Source of the DNA: Saccopteryx bilineata
Taxonomy: Eukaryota > Chordata > Mammalia > Chiroptera > Emballonuridae
Direction of reading: 5' to 3'
Length of the DNA stretch: 64,000 nt
Assembly: GCF_036850765.1 (NCBI RefSeq)
Contig: NC_089493.1
Location: 13,827,632 to 13,891,631 of the forward strand
Below are positions 23,601 to 35,221 of the stretch, piece by piece. The translations under genes and the position numbers were made by a program. The notes below the pieces were generated by a model. The model was not told where the DNA came from. It saw nothing but the letters and a program-made list of their open reading frames with translations, and searched no databases. Positions within the stretch are counted from its first letter, which is position 1. Each line of letters begins with the position of its first letter.

Positions 23601-24118
23601 GCGCTGCCAGGCTCTGACATCACACTGTCTCTTCACAGCCACCTCTCCTCAGGCGCACACTCTCGGGTGCATCCGCGCTGCCAGGCTCTGACGTCACACT
23701 GTCTCTTCACAGCCACCTCTCCTCAGACGCACGCTCTCGGGTGCATCCGCGCTGCCAGGCTCTGACGTCACACTGTCTCTTCACAGCCACCTCTCCTCAG
23801 GCGCACGCTCTCGGGTGCATCCGCGCTGCCAGGCTCTGACGTCACACTGTCTCTTCACAGCCACCTCTCCTCAGGCGCACGCTCTCGGGTGCATCCGCGC
23901 TGCCAGGCTCTGACGTCACACTGTCTCTTCACAGCCACCTCTCCTCAGGCGCACGCTCTCGGGTGCATCCGCGCTGCCAGGCTCTGACGTCACACTGTCT
24001 CTTCACAGCCACCTCTCCTCAGGCGCACGCTCTCGGGTGCATCCGCGCTGCCAGGCTCTGACGTCACACTGTCTCTTCACAGCCACCTCTCCTCAGGCGC
24101 ACACTCTCGGGTGCATCC
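23601..24118 (+). repeat. 74-bp minisatellite, 7 units, with CRE palindromes
   Basis: Unit starts at 23601, 23675, 23749, 23823, 23897, 23971 and 24045, exactly 74 bases apart, ending at 24118. Units differ at only a few positions. Units 2 to 7 carry the full cAMP-response element palindrome tgacgtca at unit positions 15-22 (first at 23689-23696); unit 1 has tgacatca. The units are G+C-rich with several CpG sites. Binding by CREB/ATF proteins is an inference from the motif only. Confidence 0.97.
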
Positions 24119-24409
24119 AGCACAGCTGCGGGATGGAGTAGCCACGCTGCCCTCCTGTCTACTCAGTTCCTGCGAGGGCTGCCCGGCAACAGCTCCTCAC
24201 TCCCATTGGCTCTAGCTCCCATCATGTTCTTGGCCCCTCAGGGATCCCAGCTGCAGCCTCCAGCCATGTCCCCAGAGGTCTGGTCTCAGCTTCTCAGGAC
24301 CCCCGCCAGCCTGCTAGGTCCTAACACCTCAGTCTCTTCCCTTCGTTTCTTCAGCCCTGCCTCCAGGAGGGGCTTCATGTATTCATAATACCGACCATCT
24401 TTTTTCATA

Positions 24410-24650
24410 ATCTTTCTTTTTTAAATATTGTCTTGTATTATTTTCAGGTGTGCAGCATTGTGGTTAGATAATCATATACTTTTAGAGTGTTCCCCCCAAT
24501 ATTTTCAATCCACACCTGGCATCGTGCATAGTTATTGCAATATTATTGACTAGATTCCCTGTGCTGTATTTCACCTCCCTGTGACTTTTGTAACTACCAA
24601 TCTATACGTTTTAATCCCTTCACCTCTAAGCTTTGGAATTTTAGAATTTT
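24410..24650 (-). mobile_element. Old L1 3' UTR fragment, antisense
   Basis: 'attttcaggtgtgcagcatt', 'tgcatagttattgcaatatt' and 'ttgactagattccctgtgct' occur in the order of the reverse complement of an L1M-type 3' UTR. A related stretch is at 30360-30600. Confidence 0.6.
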
Positions 24651-24719
24651 TATGGAACAAATCATCCTATTGTTATTTGAAAATGTATTAAATATATAAA
24701 TTAACTTGAAATTATCACC

Positions 24720-24804
24720 ATGTTTAATGTATGTGTGTATATATTTATATAGATAGATATATAGAGATATATATTTATATATATAGATATATATTTATAT
24801 ATAT
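24720..24804. repeat. (AT)-rich microsatellite
   Basis: Imperfect ta/atat repeats immediately upstream of the mariner element, which used a TA within them as target. Confidence 0.85.
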
Positions 24805-24805
24805 A

Positions 24806-25401
24806 CAGTGTGTCCGTAAAGTCATGGTGCACTTTTGACCAGTCACAGGAAAGCAACAAAAGACGATAGAAATGTGAAATCTGCACCAAATAAAAGGAAA
24901 ACCCTCCCAGTTTCTGTAGGATGATGTGGCAGCATGTGTGCATGCGCAGATGATGACATAACACCGTGTATACAGCGGAGCAGCCCACAGTCATTCCATT
25001 CAAGATGTGGACGGTACAGAGGAAAGTTCAGTGTGTCTGTGGCTCGCTAAATTTGAATCCGTGACCAAAGTGCAACATGAATATCGGTGCATTTATAACA
25101 AAGCGCCACTACATAGGAATAACATTACTGGGTGGGATAAGCAGTTGAAGGAAACCGGCAGTTTGGTGGAGAAACCCCGTTCTGATAGGCCATCAGTCAG
25201 TGACGAGTCTGTAGAGGCTATACGGGATAGCTACCTAAGGAGCCCTAAAAAATCTATGCGTGAGCCCACATCAAACTGCACTGAATAGGTATGAAACTGG
25301 GAGAGTTTTCCTTTTATTTGGTGCAGATTTCACATTTCTGTCGTCTTTTGTTGCTTTTCTGTGACTGGTCAAAAGTGCACTATGACTTTACGGACACACT
25401 G
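24806..25401 (+). mobile_element. Tc1/mariner-type element, internally deleted, long TIRs
   Basis: 596 bases bounded by cagtgtgtccgtaaagtc and its reverse complement, with TA on both sides (24804-24805, 25402-25403). The inverted repeats extend about 107 bases with a handful of mismatches, much longer than in classic mariners. The inside keeps only the N-terminal part of a transposase gene. Confidence 0.9.
25005..25288 (+). pseudogene. Mariner-like transposase, N-terminal remnant
   Basis: An ATG at 25005 begins MWTVQRKVQCV; a frameshift follows and the downstream frame reads LWLAKFESVTKVQHEYRC, then 'WDKQLKETGSL', 'RPSVSDESV' and 'LRSPKKS'. This is the layout of the helix-turn-helix DNA-binding domain of mariner-like transposases. 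It ends at a stop (25286-25288), and the catalytic DDE/D domain is missing, so the copy cannot make an active enzyme. Confidence 0.75.
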
Positions 25402-25415
25402 TATATATTTATAAT

Positions 25416-25733
25416 TTTTCTGTGTGTGATAGAGAGAGAGAGAGACAGAGGGAGGGACAGATAGGGACAGACAGGGAGGGAGATGAGAAGCTTTAATTCT
25501 TCGTTGCGGCACCTTAGTTGTTCATTCATTGCTTTCCCATATGTGCCCTGATCAGAGGGTTACAGCAGACCAAGTGACCCCTCGCTCAAGCCAGCAACCT
25601 TGCATTCAAGCTGGTGAACCTTGCTCAAACCAGATGAGCCCATGCTCAAGCCGGCGACCTTGGGATTTCCAACCTGGGTCTTCTGCGTCCCAGTCCGACA
25701 CTCTATCCATTGTGCCACTGCCTGGTCAGGCTT
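25416..25733 (-). mobile_element. tRNA-derived SINE (family 3), antisense
   Basis: Reverse complement of the 'gcctgaccaggcggtggc' family, with internal 'gctcaagccrgcgacctt'-type repeats. It is flanked by tttataat at 25408-25415 and 25735-25742 and lies just downstream of the mariner element. Confidence 0.85.
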
Positions 25734-25822
25734 GTTTATAATATTTTTGTTTACTTTTTTCTCCTATAAGTTATTTGTGGCTTATTTTTAATTGGGCTGG
25801 GATATCCCACCTTAGGTTAGTT

Positions 25823-25904
25823 ACCAGTAGGTACTCAATAAATACTGATACATTTAATTGAGTACCAGTAGGTACTCAATTAAATACTGATATATTTTGT
25901 CCTT
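25823..25904 (+). repeat. 41-bp direct duplication
   Basis: 'accagtaggtactcaat' begins at 25823 and again at 25864, with the rest of the unit nearly identical. Confidence 0.88.
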
Positions 25905-26147
25905 GTTATAAGTGAAATCTATTTCAAAACAAAAGTTTTATAGTTGTTATTGTTAAGAAGGAATGCTGTTGTTATTTTGGAATATATTTTATTTAATAAA
26001 TATACTTGAACTATTTTTTTTCCAAAATTCTTAGTAGATTCCTTTGAGTTTCCTGGGTTGTATCATCATGACTACAGCAACTAGTGACATTTCTTTTTCT
26101 CTCTTTTTAAAAATTTTTAATTAAATGCAGTTAATTAATTTTTTTAA

Positions 26148-26457
26148 CGAGAGAGAGAGAAATAAGAAGGGAAAGAGATGAGAAGCATCAACTCAGTTGC
26201 ATCACTTGTTGTTCATTGATTGTTTCTCATGCATGCCTTGACCAGAGGTTCAAGCCAGTGACCCCTTAGGCTCTTAAGCCAGTGACTTTGGGCTCAAGCC
26301 GGTGACCCTGCACTCAAGCTGGTGAGCCTATGCTCAAGCTGGATGAGTCTCGCTTGAGTTGGATGAACTGTACTCAAGCCAGGGACCTCGGGGTTTCCAA
26401 CCTGGGACCTCAGCATCCCAGGCTGACGCTCTATTCACTGTGCCACCACCAGTCAGG
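26148..26457 (-). mobile_element. Family 3 SINE, antisense
   Basis: Ends 'cactgtgccaccaccagtcagg', the reverse complement of the family 3 head. The middle holds several 'ctcaagccrgtgac' repeats, more than in the copy at 58029. Confidence 0.82.
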
Positions 26458-26462
26458 TTTTT

Positions 26463-26642
26463 TTTTTTTAAGTATTGATTTTAGATAGAAAGCAGAAGGG
26501 GGAGGGAGCAAGAGAAACATCCATTTGTTGTTACACTTATTTATACATTCATTGGTTGATTCTTATATGTGCCCTGACTGGGGGTCAAACCCACAACCTT
26601 GACGTATTGGGACAACACTATAGCCAACTGCTTGGCCAGGGC
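26463..26642 (-). mobile_element. VES-like bat SINE, antisense
   Basis: 'tattgattttagatagaaag', 'cattggttgattcttatatg' and the end 'ttggccagggcc' match the reverse complement of the classic chiropteran VES-type SINE. It abuts the family 3 SINE. Confidence 0.8.
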
Positions 26643-26955
26643 CACATTCCTTTTCTTTTAATTTTTCTTACTTGTTTTTCTTGTCTTAGCACCATGTCAA
26701 GATCCTCTAATAATGTATTAAATAACATGTATGATTAAGAGTATCTTCGCTTTGACCTTGTGTTTGGGAAACATGACACTACTATTTATATGCACTAAAG
26801 ACAAATTTGGCTTTTATTTTTAAAGTTTCTGTTCTGTTTATTTTTTTTCAGAACTTCAAAACAAGACTTTGTGTTATATCTTATAACCTCCCCCTTTAAG
26901 CTTCTAATATACAAATAATTATTAGTGACAGCAAAGTAGGCTAGGGGTGAAGTAA

Positions 26956-27258
26956 CTATAATGTAAAAAGAATGCATTTCTGTTCTGGGTTAATTTTCAC
27001 AAAATTTTCATCTTGTGCTCCTGACTTTTCCAAGAGTTTCTTTTCGAGGGGCTGGCCCTCCCTGGTCTTGTTGCTAAGGCTTCCGTAGACTTCACGTTCT
27101 CCCCTGGAATCAGCCCTGTCTCTCCTCTGCTCATTCAGCTTCCCCTTGATCCTGTTGCTTTTCATTTCCCCAGTTAGATGCTCTATTAAATCAGTCAAAA
27201 TTCGAAGTGTCAGGATGTTCCAGGAAAACTTTTCTCCTCTAACCGTTTGCTTCCTCAT
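26956..27258 (-). other. Anonymous open frame of 100 codons
   Basis: An ATG-initiated frame on the minus strand encodes a Lys/Arg/Glu-rich protein with no motif that I recognise. It lies in sequence that is not an identified repeat. It may be chance or an unrecognised relic; I do not claim a gene. Confidence 0.15.
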
Positions 27259-28845
27259 CGTGGCTCAAAGCTCAAATTTACGGCTATCTACATAGTATTA
27301 ATTAAAAATTATTTTATAGTGAAATTCTTTTTAACTCTGACACCAGTGCTTCTGTTAAATTCAAGTTTTGCTAAGGGCTCTTTTCATAAGCACACCCCAC
27401 CATCTGTGGGAGAACAACATAATTGAGAACTTTAATGGAAAATTTCCAAGCGTACTTCCTATATAATTTTGAAGTACTAATATTTTGAAATGTTTTTGAG
27501 CTTTCTTTCCCCACTCCTGGATTTGGGGAACGGTCTTTCTGTTATTCTGTGGAGGTCTGGGGAGGACATGCAATGGGATGTTGTGATTAGGGCATTCCAG
27601 GTCTTATTCAGTCCGAAATTCTGCATGGCTGTCAAAAGCTTTCGAGTGACTTCACAACGAAGCGATCCCTGGCCCAGAATTTACCCCATATCCCACAGAA
27701 ACTGAGGATGATCGGGGAGCTAGAAATGAGGAGCCCGAAGTCTTGTTCCTATGTCGTGTGTATGTAGCTTCCAGCTGGAGTTATTCTGCAACTTGGCTTT
27801 TCTTTCTTTGATGATAAGAGACCGTGGTGCCTTTTTCATCAAGGTCCCCTGGTCTCAGGAAGCCCAGGAATATTAACTGGGCATAGGACTGTGTTAGGGA
27901 TCCGGAGACCTGGTTTTCTATTCTGGTTTTGTTGCCAGCTGGATACGTACCTTTAGAAAAGTTGCTCTATGTGCCCGAGGCTCCATTTCCTCATCTGTAA
28001 AGTGGCAAGGGCAGGCTGGGTGGTTTCTCAAGTCCCTTACAGGAGAAGGTGAGTAGTGCTATTATTCTAGAGAGGGTCGGAATCTGGAAGTGTGGTGGGC
28101 AGGTTAGAAGTGGCCTTTCTCCCAGGGCACCAGAGTGTGTGGGACTGACAGGTGGCGGGTCAGAAGCCTGCCACGCAGCAGGTCACTTTACTGTGCAGGG
28201 GGTGGTCGTGGGAAGGGATGCAGAGAAGCAAGGGGAAAGAAAGGACATGAGAAGTTCCCGTCTCGGGTGTTTGTTCTGCTGCGTGCTCCAGAGGTTCGAA
28301 CTCTGAGCGTGGACTTCAGGGTGTTTCATCCCTTCTGTGGTTTGATTCAAACTAAGTGAAAGGTTTGGTTTGGTTATCTCCTTCCTTCTAAGAGGTATTT
28401 TCAGAACAACTTCCATACAGGAATATATTTCTTACTAAAATGGGCCAAGTGCGCCAGTCAGACCATGTAGTCACAGAAAAGAAGGGCCACCGGGGACTGT
28501 GTCCCCAGACAGGACACCCTGGAACCCACTCTTCGCTACAGCTTGTAACACACTTCCTTCTTGAAAAGTTCTGTCTGTGACGTCTTTCTTTTCATTCCCT
28601 TCTCATAAACCCGTGTTTTGTCAGCCCTCAAAGTGCTAAACGTTTTTCCTTGGCTGCCCATCACATGCAAGATGATTTGATCAAGCATGAATTTCCCTCA
28701 GCTGTCAGCTGCATGCCAGGGGGAGGGGGCAGAAGCCAGCAGCGAGGCCGTGTGCCCGCCGAGGACCTGGCCCTCCGCTCTGTGCCCACGCAGGTGTGGG
28801 GAGGGGGCATCTGGTTCCCAAAGCGACAGATGCTCCTTGTAGAAT
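27259..28845. other. No gene recognised, apart from a MIR
   Basis: Unique-looking sequence, with a MIR at about 27895-28015. Short open frames only. Confidence 0.4.
27895..28015 (+). repeat. MIR SINE relic
   Basis: 'ggagacctggttttctattc' followed by 'tccatttcctcatctgtaaa' is the signature order of a MIR in sense orientation. Confidence 0.75.
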
Positions 28846-29100
28846 ATTTTGGAAATAGAAAAAAGTAAGAAAAGGGAAATGAAAGCCAACCATGTTTTTA
28901 TCAAATCAAAGATAATTGTTGTTAATATTTTGGTATTAATTTTTTTCCTGTGTCTCTCCATGTTTTTATTATTAAAATAAATGAGAGTTTTATGGACCAT
29001 GCTTCTCAATCGTTTTTGGTATTTCCACTTTATAAATAACCCCACATTCAGCATAATGTAGTTATTTCCTTAGAAGTGTTCCTAGATGTGGGAATACCAT
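28845..29100 (+). mobile_element. Old LINE-like fragment
   Basis: 'ggaaatagaaaaaagtaaga', 'ttgttaatattttggtatta' and 'tgtctctccatgtttttatt' follow the order of a common L1M-type 3' region; related to 13440-13740. Confidence 0.4.
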
Positions 29101-29279
29101 ATTAGAGAAGATGAATTTATTTTATCATCTCTATCACTCCTAATTCTTCTTATTAAAGCCTGATAGACAAACTACACTCCCTCTCGCAGCATCTCACCTG
29201 CTCCCCATGCTCCTGCCAGTGATTGAATGTTAACTTATTTTTCAAATCTTTGCTGGTCTAATAGGCGAAAACAGGGCCT

Positions 29280-30615
29280 CATTTTTTTGTTTAATTTCGT
29301 GGATTGCTAGTAATAGTGAATATTTTTACATGTTTATTAACTCTTTTTATTTCTTCTTTTGTGAATTGTCTAGTCATGCCATTTGCCCATCTTCCCTTCT
29401 ATAGTGGAAATATGTACCTGTTCCGATCTTTATTATAATTATTTTTCCGGTTTATTGTTTTCTTTCTTATTTTTATGATTCTTGATGTGCAGAAATTTTA
29501 AGTTTTCATGTATTCAAATCTGTGATAGTTTCCTTCACAATTTATTTCCCTGCTTTTATACTAAGAAAGTTTTCCTCATCTAGAAACCAAGTTAATCGTC
29601 ACTCCCATTTTCTCAGTTGGTTTGAATTGGTGGTTTGACTTTTAAGACTATTCAGCCCTTTAATATATTTGAAATTTATTTTGATAGGAAGCATGGGGTG
29701 ATCATTTAAACATTTTTGTTTCCAAAAGCTAGGTAGCTTTTCCGTTACCACTTGTTAAAGAATCCCTTGAACAAGAATGAATAATGATTCACAGTCCTAT
29801 TCTGTTCCGAGTTCTTTTACACCCTCGGCTAAGAGCCCTCTCTGTGCTGTCTGTTCTGTTCTCTTGGTCTCCTTACTCTCACATCAGATACACCTCCCCC
29901 CAGCCCACCCCTCACCCACCCCAGTTCTCATAGTATGTTCTAAAACCTGATAGTCCTTGTTTTCAAATTATCCTCGGCTATTCTTGCCTGTTTATTTTCC
30001 AGATGAATGGTGGAATCATTTTTGCAGAGTTCCAAGAACCACCCCTTGGGGTTTTGATGAAAATTGCATTCAACCTATAAATTAATTGGGAAGAATTTGG
30101 CATCTTTACAGTGTTCAGTCTTCCCATCCAGGAACACACATATGGCACGTCCCTCCGCATTTTCAAATATCCTTTGTATGTCTCACTGGAATTCTGTAGT
30201 TTTCTTTATAGAAACTCAACACATTACTTACTAAGCTATTCCCGGATTATTTTATATTTTGGCCCTATATTTTCATGGAATCTTCTTCCCTTTTGGTTTA
30301 GATCCACTATTTTAACATTTTTATTTATTTTTAAAATTTATTTTTTAATTTTAATGGATATATAATATATTAGTTTCAAGGGTGCAACATAGAAAGTCAA
30401 CATTTCTATAGCTGACAAAGTGATCACCTCAATAGTAACTGTCATCATACATAATTATTATGATATTATTGACTGTATTCCCCAGGTGGTAGTTACATCC
30501 TTGTGAAATTATTTTATAACTTGAAGTTTATACTTCTTAATCCCCTTCCCTTTTCCACCCACCCCCTCTGGCAACCATCAGTTTGTTCTCTATGAGCTTG
30601 TTTCTATTTTTAGTT
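29280..30615 (-). mobile_element. Old L1 (ORF2 and 3' UTR), antisense
   Basis: Plus-strand landmarks of antisense L1: 'gaattgtctagtcatgccat', 'aaattgcattcaacctataa', 'ggaattctgtagttttcttt', and then a 3' UTR-like part from about 30360 ('ttagtttcaagggtgcaaca', 'ttattgactgtattcccc'). Many indels. Confidence 0.6.
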
Positions 30616-30934
30616 TCACTCTCCCCCCCCCCCCCCCACAGTGATTGCCAAGAACTGACAGGAATCTAAGTGAAAAACATATTTGCCTCTTTCCAAGCTT
30701 ATGAACTCTATGAGATTCAGAACTGGAACCCATCTTATATATGTTGTCTTTTTATATATGATAAACTTGAGGTCATGAAAGGTAAAATAATTTATGCAAA
30801 TATCATGTAACTTATTAAGAGAGTACCCAAATAGATGAGTACGTCCACGCATCCCTGTTCTGTGTCTCAAGCACATGTCCAGCTGAAACATCCCAAAGCT
30901 CATCGCCCTTCGGATTCCAGGCAGAACCCTTCTG

Positions 30935-32085
30935 TGGCTTATAAGGTGCTGGGCACCTTCACTGCACTCCCCTCTCCCCTCACTCCGCCCCCTGCTGGTG
31001 CTCACTCTGTGCTGTGGCCACATTGCCTTCTCTCCCTTTCTTGAAAGTACCTTGCTCTCTCCTGCCAGGAGCCGCTTGCACATGCGCCCTCTGCTCGGGA
31101 AGCTCTTTCCCGACCTTCCCCTCCCAGTCACCTCCCTGCTCACCCTTCCGTTGTCAGCCCCCTCTGCACCCGCAGGGCTGCCCCCTGACCTCCGCGCCCG
31201 TCCCTCGGCCCTGCCCTCTCACGGGGCCTCCTACCCTCTGCCCCCTGACCTCCGCGCCCGTCCCTTGGCCCTGCCCTCTCACGGGGCCTCCTACCCTCTG
31301 CCCCCTGACCTCCGCGCCCGTCCCTCCGTCCTGCCCTCTCACGGGGCCTCCTACCCTCTGCCCCCTGACCTCCGCGCCCGTCCCTCCGTCCTGCCCTCTC
31401 ACGGGGCCTCCTACCCTCTGCCCCCTGACCTCCGCGCCCGTCCCTAGGCCCTGCCCTCTCACGGGGCCTCCTACCCTCTGCCCCCTGACCTCCGTGCCCG
31501 TCCCTAGGACCTGCCCTCTCACGGGGCCTCCTACCCTCTGCCCCCTGACCTCCGCGCCCGTCCCTCCGTCCTGCCCTCTCACGGGGCCTCCTACCCTCTG
31601 CCCCCTGACCTCCGTGCCCGTCCCTAGGACCTGCCCTCTCACGGGGCCTCCTACCCTCTGCCCCCTGACCTCCGTGCCCGTCCCTCCGTCCTGCCCTCTC
31701 ACGGGGCCTCCTACCCTCTGCCCCCTGACCTCCGTGCCCGTCCCTCCGTCCTGCCCTCTCACGGGGCCTCCTACCCTCTGCCCCCTGACCTCCGCGCCCG
31801 TCCCTCCGTCCTGCCCTCTCACGGGGCCTCCTACCCTCTGCCCCCTGACCTCCGCGCCCGTCCCTCCGTCCTGCACTCTCACGGGGCCTTCTACCCTCCT
31901 GGGGGGCACTCAGCACACTGGCAGTTTTACTCCCTGCATAGTTATTTCTTTCTCTCCCTGGCTGGACCAGAGTTGCCAGGGAACTGTTTCTTCCTGCTCA
32001 CCCTGCATCCTCAGAACCCGATGGATCTGGCTGGCCCATCAGGGGCTCCTGGTTTGTCTGACGAAAGAGTAAATGAACTCAAGAC
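30935..32085 (+). mobile_element. L2 LINE 3' end carrying a minisatellite
   Basis: 'acattgccttctctcccttt', 'gctcgggaagctctttcccg' and the end 'ccctgcatcctcagaacc' follow the L2 3' order. The repeat array 31181-31900 lies where L2 normally has 'gaggccttccctgacc', and its unit contains that kind of sequence. Confidence 0.6.
31181..31900 (+). repeat. 60-bp minisatellite, 12 units
   Basis: Twelve consecutive 60-base units (ccccctgacctccgcgcccg ... ctaccctctg). They vary mainly at one 6-base site (ccgtcc, taggac, taggcc, tcggcc, ttggcc) and at a CpG (cgcgcccg against cgtgcccg). A period divisible by three keeps all frames open, which produces 250-350 codon open frames on both strands; these are not genes. 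Confidence 0.97.
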
Positions 32086-32328
32086 CCTATTTCTAAAAAG
32101 AAAAATGCATAAATGAATGTGTTCATTGACACATTTATAAAAGCACGTGGACTGGGGTTTTTAAAAGTCAAACAAATAAGGAAATTGTTATAAATCCATT
32201 TGATACAATTATTATAGCAACATTAATGAAAATGATAAAGACTCTAACGGTGGGGGGGGGAATGTTTATATTATGTTTAGAATAGCAGGAGAGAAAATGT
32301 TTTTATGTTAATAAGAAGGAAAGGTGCC

Positions 32329-32449
32329 GACCCTGGCGAGCTGGCTCAGCGGTAGAGCGGCGGCCTAGCGTGTGGAAGTCCTGAGTTCGATTCCCGGCCA
32401 GGGCACACAGGAGAGGCGCCCATCTGCTTCTCCACCCCTCCCCCTCTCC

Positions 32450-32493
<44 letters not shown>

Positions 32494-32731
32494 CCTCCCA
32501 CAGCCAGGCTCCATTGGAGCAAAGATGGCCCGGGCGCTGGGGATGGCTCCATAGCTTCTGCCTCAGGTGCTAGAGTGGGTGTGGCCACAACAGAGCAACG
32601 CCCCAGGTGGGCAGAGCATCGCCCCCTGGTGGCCATGCCGGGTGGATCCTGGTCAGGCACATGCAGGAGTCTGTCTGACTGCCTCCCCACTTCTAACTTT
32701 GGAAAAATACAAAAACAAAAAACAAAAAAAA
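32329..32731 (+). mobile_element. Family 1 SINE with (CT)n expansion
   Basis: Head 'gaccctggcgagctggctc', B box gttcgattcc, and an internal (ct)n run at about 32452-32490. It is flanked by the exact 16-base duplication aagaaggaaaggtgcc at 32313-32328 and 32732-32747. Confidence 0.94.
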
Positions 32732-32747
32732 AAGAAGGAAAGGTGCC

Positions 32748-35218
32748 AAAATGACCATAGCAATTGGTTTAAGATCAAGGGATGGTGAGTGATTGTGTCT
32801 TTTCTCCCATCTCCAGACATGTGCACGTTTTCAGCACGTGTTTCTTGAATACCAGTGTGTGACAGGCACTGTGTCAAGTGCTAAGAAAAGCACAGTGAAC
32901 AAGGTAGATGTGCAAATATACAGCCAAGTGAGCTGGAAACCAATAGTAATCATAACCCCAACAGTCCAATGTTCATGGGCTGTTGCTGTCTTTGAGAAAT
33001 CATGGGTTCCTTTTCCATGGTGTGTACCATAGGCTAAAAAAGGTATTTTTGGGGGTTGGAGCCATTATTATTAGTGCATTAAAATTTTAATTGTGTTGAA
33101 AATTGTAGGAGTAATACACCTTTTTTCTTTAGTTTTTAGGCTCTTAAGATGATTTCCTAAATTGTCACTACAATCCCTAATCACTGCTTTCCAAAAGGTA
33201 GACTGGCCACTTTAGGAGGAGAACGCCTGGGGTCAGGACGGGCTTTTCCTGTGAGGTGATCATTAGGACGCCTCTGCTGCCTCCCCACCTCAGACTCACT
33301 CCCCAATATTCTGTGCTGAGGACCCACTTTTAGGGGAAAAGCAGAGTTATCCGGACAAATTCTCTCGGTTTCCTCTCCTCATACTTATGTACTCAGTGGC
33401 TGTGCCTCTGAGCTTGGGCATAAACGTAAATACTTAATTTGTTCAGTAAATATCCTGAAATAGCCTCTTTGCATTGTCTCTAGAAGGGCACGAACCTTTT
33501 AACTCACTTAGCCAGCACAGATCAACACTCAATGGCTCTAAGGATGATCGGCTCTTTCTTAGTGGCTGAGATGCTCCGTAATCAATGAGCTGGCCCTGCC
33601 TGGAGGCACAGGAGACTAGGTCCTTGGCAGACAGTGTCATGCTGCTCAGGGCCAGTCATTTGAATCCCTGAATTTGGTGTTAGTGTGGCCATATCTGGAA
33701 GAGCACAGTTTCTCCCCAAGACTAGGAGGAGCCCCCCAACACCTCCAATGTCCCTTAGTGATTTACACATTATTGAAACCCTTCAGCCTAAAACTTCTAA
33801 AGATGCTTCTCCCCACCTCACCCCCTAACCCACCCACTAAGGCATATAAATGCCCATGCCAGCTTCCTGCACGGTGGGCACCTGCTGCAGGAATGATTCT
33901 CCGTGCTGAGCAGGAGGGGAGCGGCCTGTCAGGGTTGGCACTGGGCGTGCCAGATGCAGTTTGTGAGACTTCATAAAGTGGGGTCTGCCCCCTTTCTTCC
34001 CCACCCCTACACCACCGTGAGAATTGTTATTTCAAGGACAGAGAACAAGTCCCGTGTTCTGGCTGTGTATGAAGAAGCCCTTCCAGATATCCATCTAAAA
34101 TGTCCCCCCTGCACTTGTACTCGGAGTTTCTTGGTCTTAGCCAAGGATTTGATTAATTTGGTCATGTTGACATTCTCCATGCATTTCATAATTTTCTAAA
34201 CACTTGTCACGTTCCCCCCTGAACTTCCATTTCTTTCTACTGAAGTTTTCCTATTAACGGCCCTTGTGGCCATCCTATTTAGTGTGATTTTGTGCTTATA
34301 GGTGGGCTTTGATTAATAGAGTGCTTCCGATAATCTGAGAGAATTGTTTTTATTATAAAATATTCCTTTTTTATGTTGTTCATCACTGCCCACAGACCCA
34401 GAGGTTTTAAATGCTGTGAGCATGTTGTAAACAGAAACATAAATAATTTATTATAATTATGCTGAAACGAAAGCCAGATTTTTCTATTGGCTCAGTGATG
34501 CACATCAATGAGAAATGGACTGGGGTATAAAAACCTTATTTTCCCAAATGTTTTACTGAACACGAAAGTATAAACAGTAGTAAAATAAAATAAAATAAAA
34601 TACAATTCTTAATTTTTGTAAATTTCAGCATCCTCATTTAATGAAAACCGTGACCTGATAGAATTTTCAAATAAAGTTCTTAGAACCATGCTATGTAAAG
34701 TAAGTCCCTTGGATTACTGGGGAGACTCTGCCAAGCTGGTGTGAGACCATGTGCCAGGGTGTGAGCATGGCACAGCCCCGTGGTGGCTGGCAGGTCCTGC
34801 ACACACCTTTATAATAGGAGTGCTTTCAATTAGATAGAGCGATAGTCTTTGTCTCTATTCTTGTATTACGGTCATTCCAACGGCTAGAGCTCCCAGTCGT
34901 GTCTTGTCTAACTGCAGGGGAGGCTTAGCTATGGGGTTTAGGGATGCTCTCGGGAAGAGGAGGAAGGAAGTTTTGTTGGACGGATGTCAGGCTCTGCCGT
35001 GGAATCCCAGAATGGGTAGTCAATTTTCCTGGCTCCTGTCCTACCAACAGAGTTCATCCCGCCCGTTGAAAATGATTCCTTCAACCTTTGCTGGATTCCT
35101 GTGTCTACATATCCTGGGTGCTGTTCTCATTCATTGTTTTCCTGGGTCATAATCATACTGTTTCCATTAGCCAGGCTTTATATTTTGGCTTTGTCTTTGA
35201 TATGACTATTTTCTTTAA
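32748..35218. other. Repeat-poor stretch, no gene recognised
   Basis: About 2.5 kb with no confident repeat. Scattered short open frames lack domains. Around 32820-32890 the text resembles the common mammalian 'gccaggcactgtgctaagtg' relic. Confidence 0.4.
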
Positions 35219-35221
35219 TCT

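Larger units (their letters stand above)
25960..26840 (-). mobile_element. Old L1 ORF2 fragment, antisense, split by two SINEs
   Basis: Flanks 25960-26147 and 26646-26840 resemble the reverse complement of L1 reverse transcriptase (e.g. 'tagattcctttgagtttcct', 'caatgtattaaat'-like). Two antisense SINEs lie between them. Confidence 0.45.

Noticed and set aside
23601..24118. CRISPR-like array
   Set aside because: Units are contiguous and near-identical over all 74 bases with no spacers, and the DNA is mammalian; it is a minisatellite.
31014..32072. 352-codon plus-strand and ~250-codon minus-strand open frames
   Set aside because: They exist because a 60-base unit is a multiple of three and contains no stop in those frames; all are within a minisatellite in an L2.
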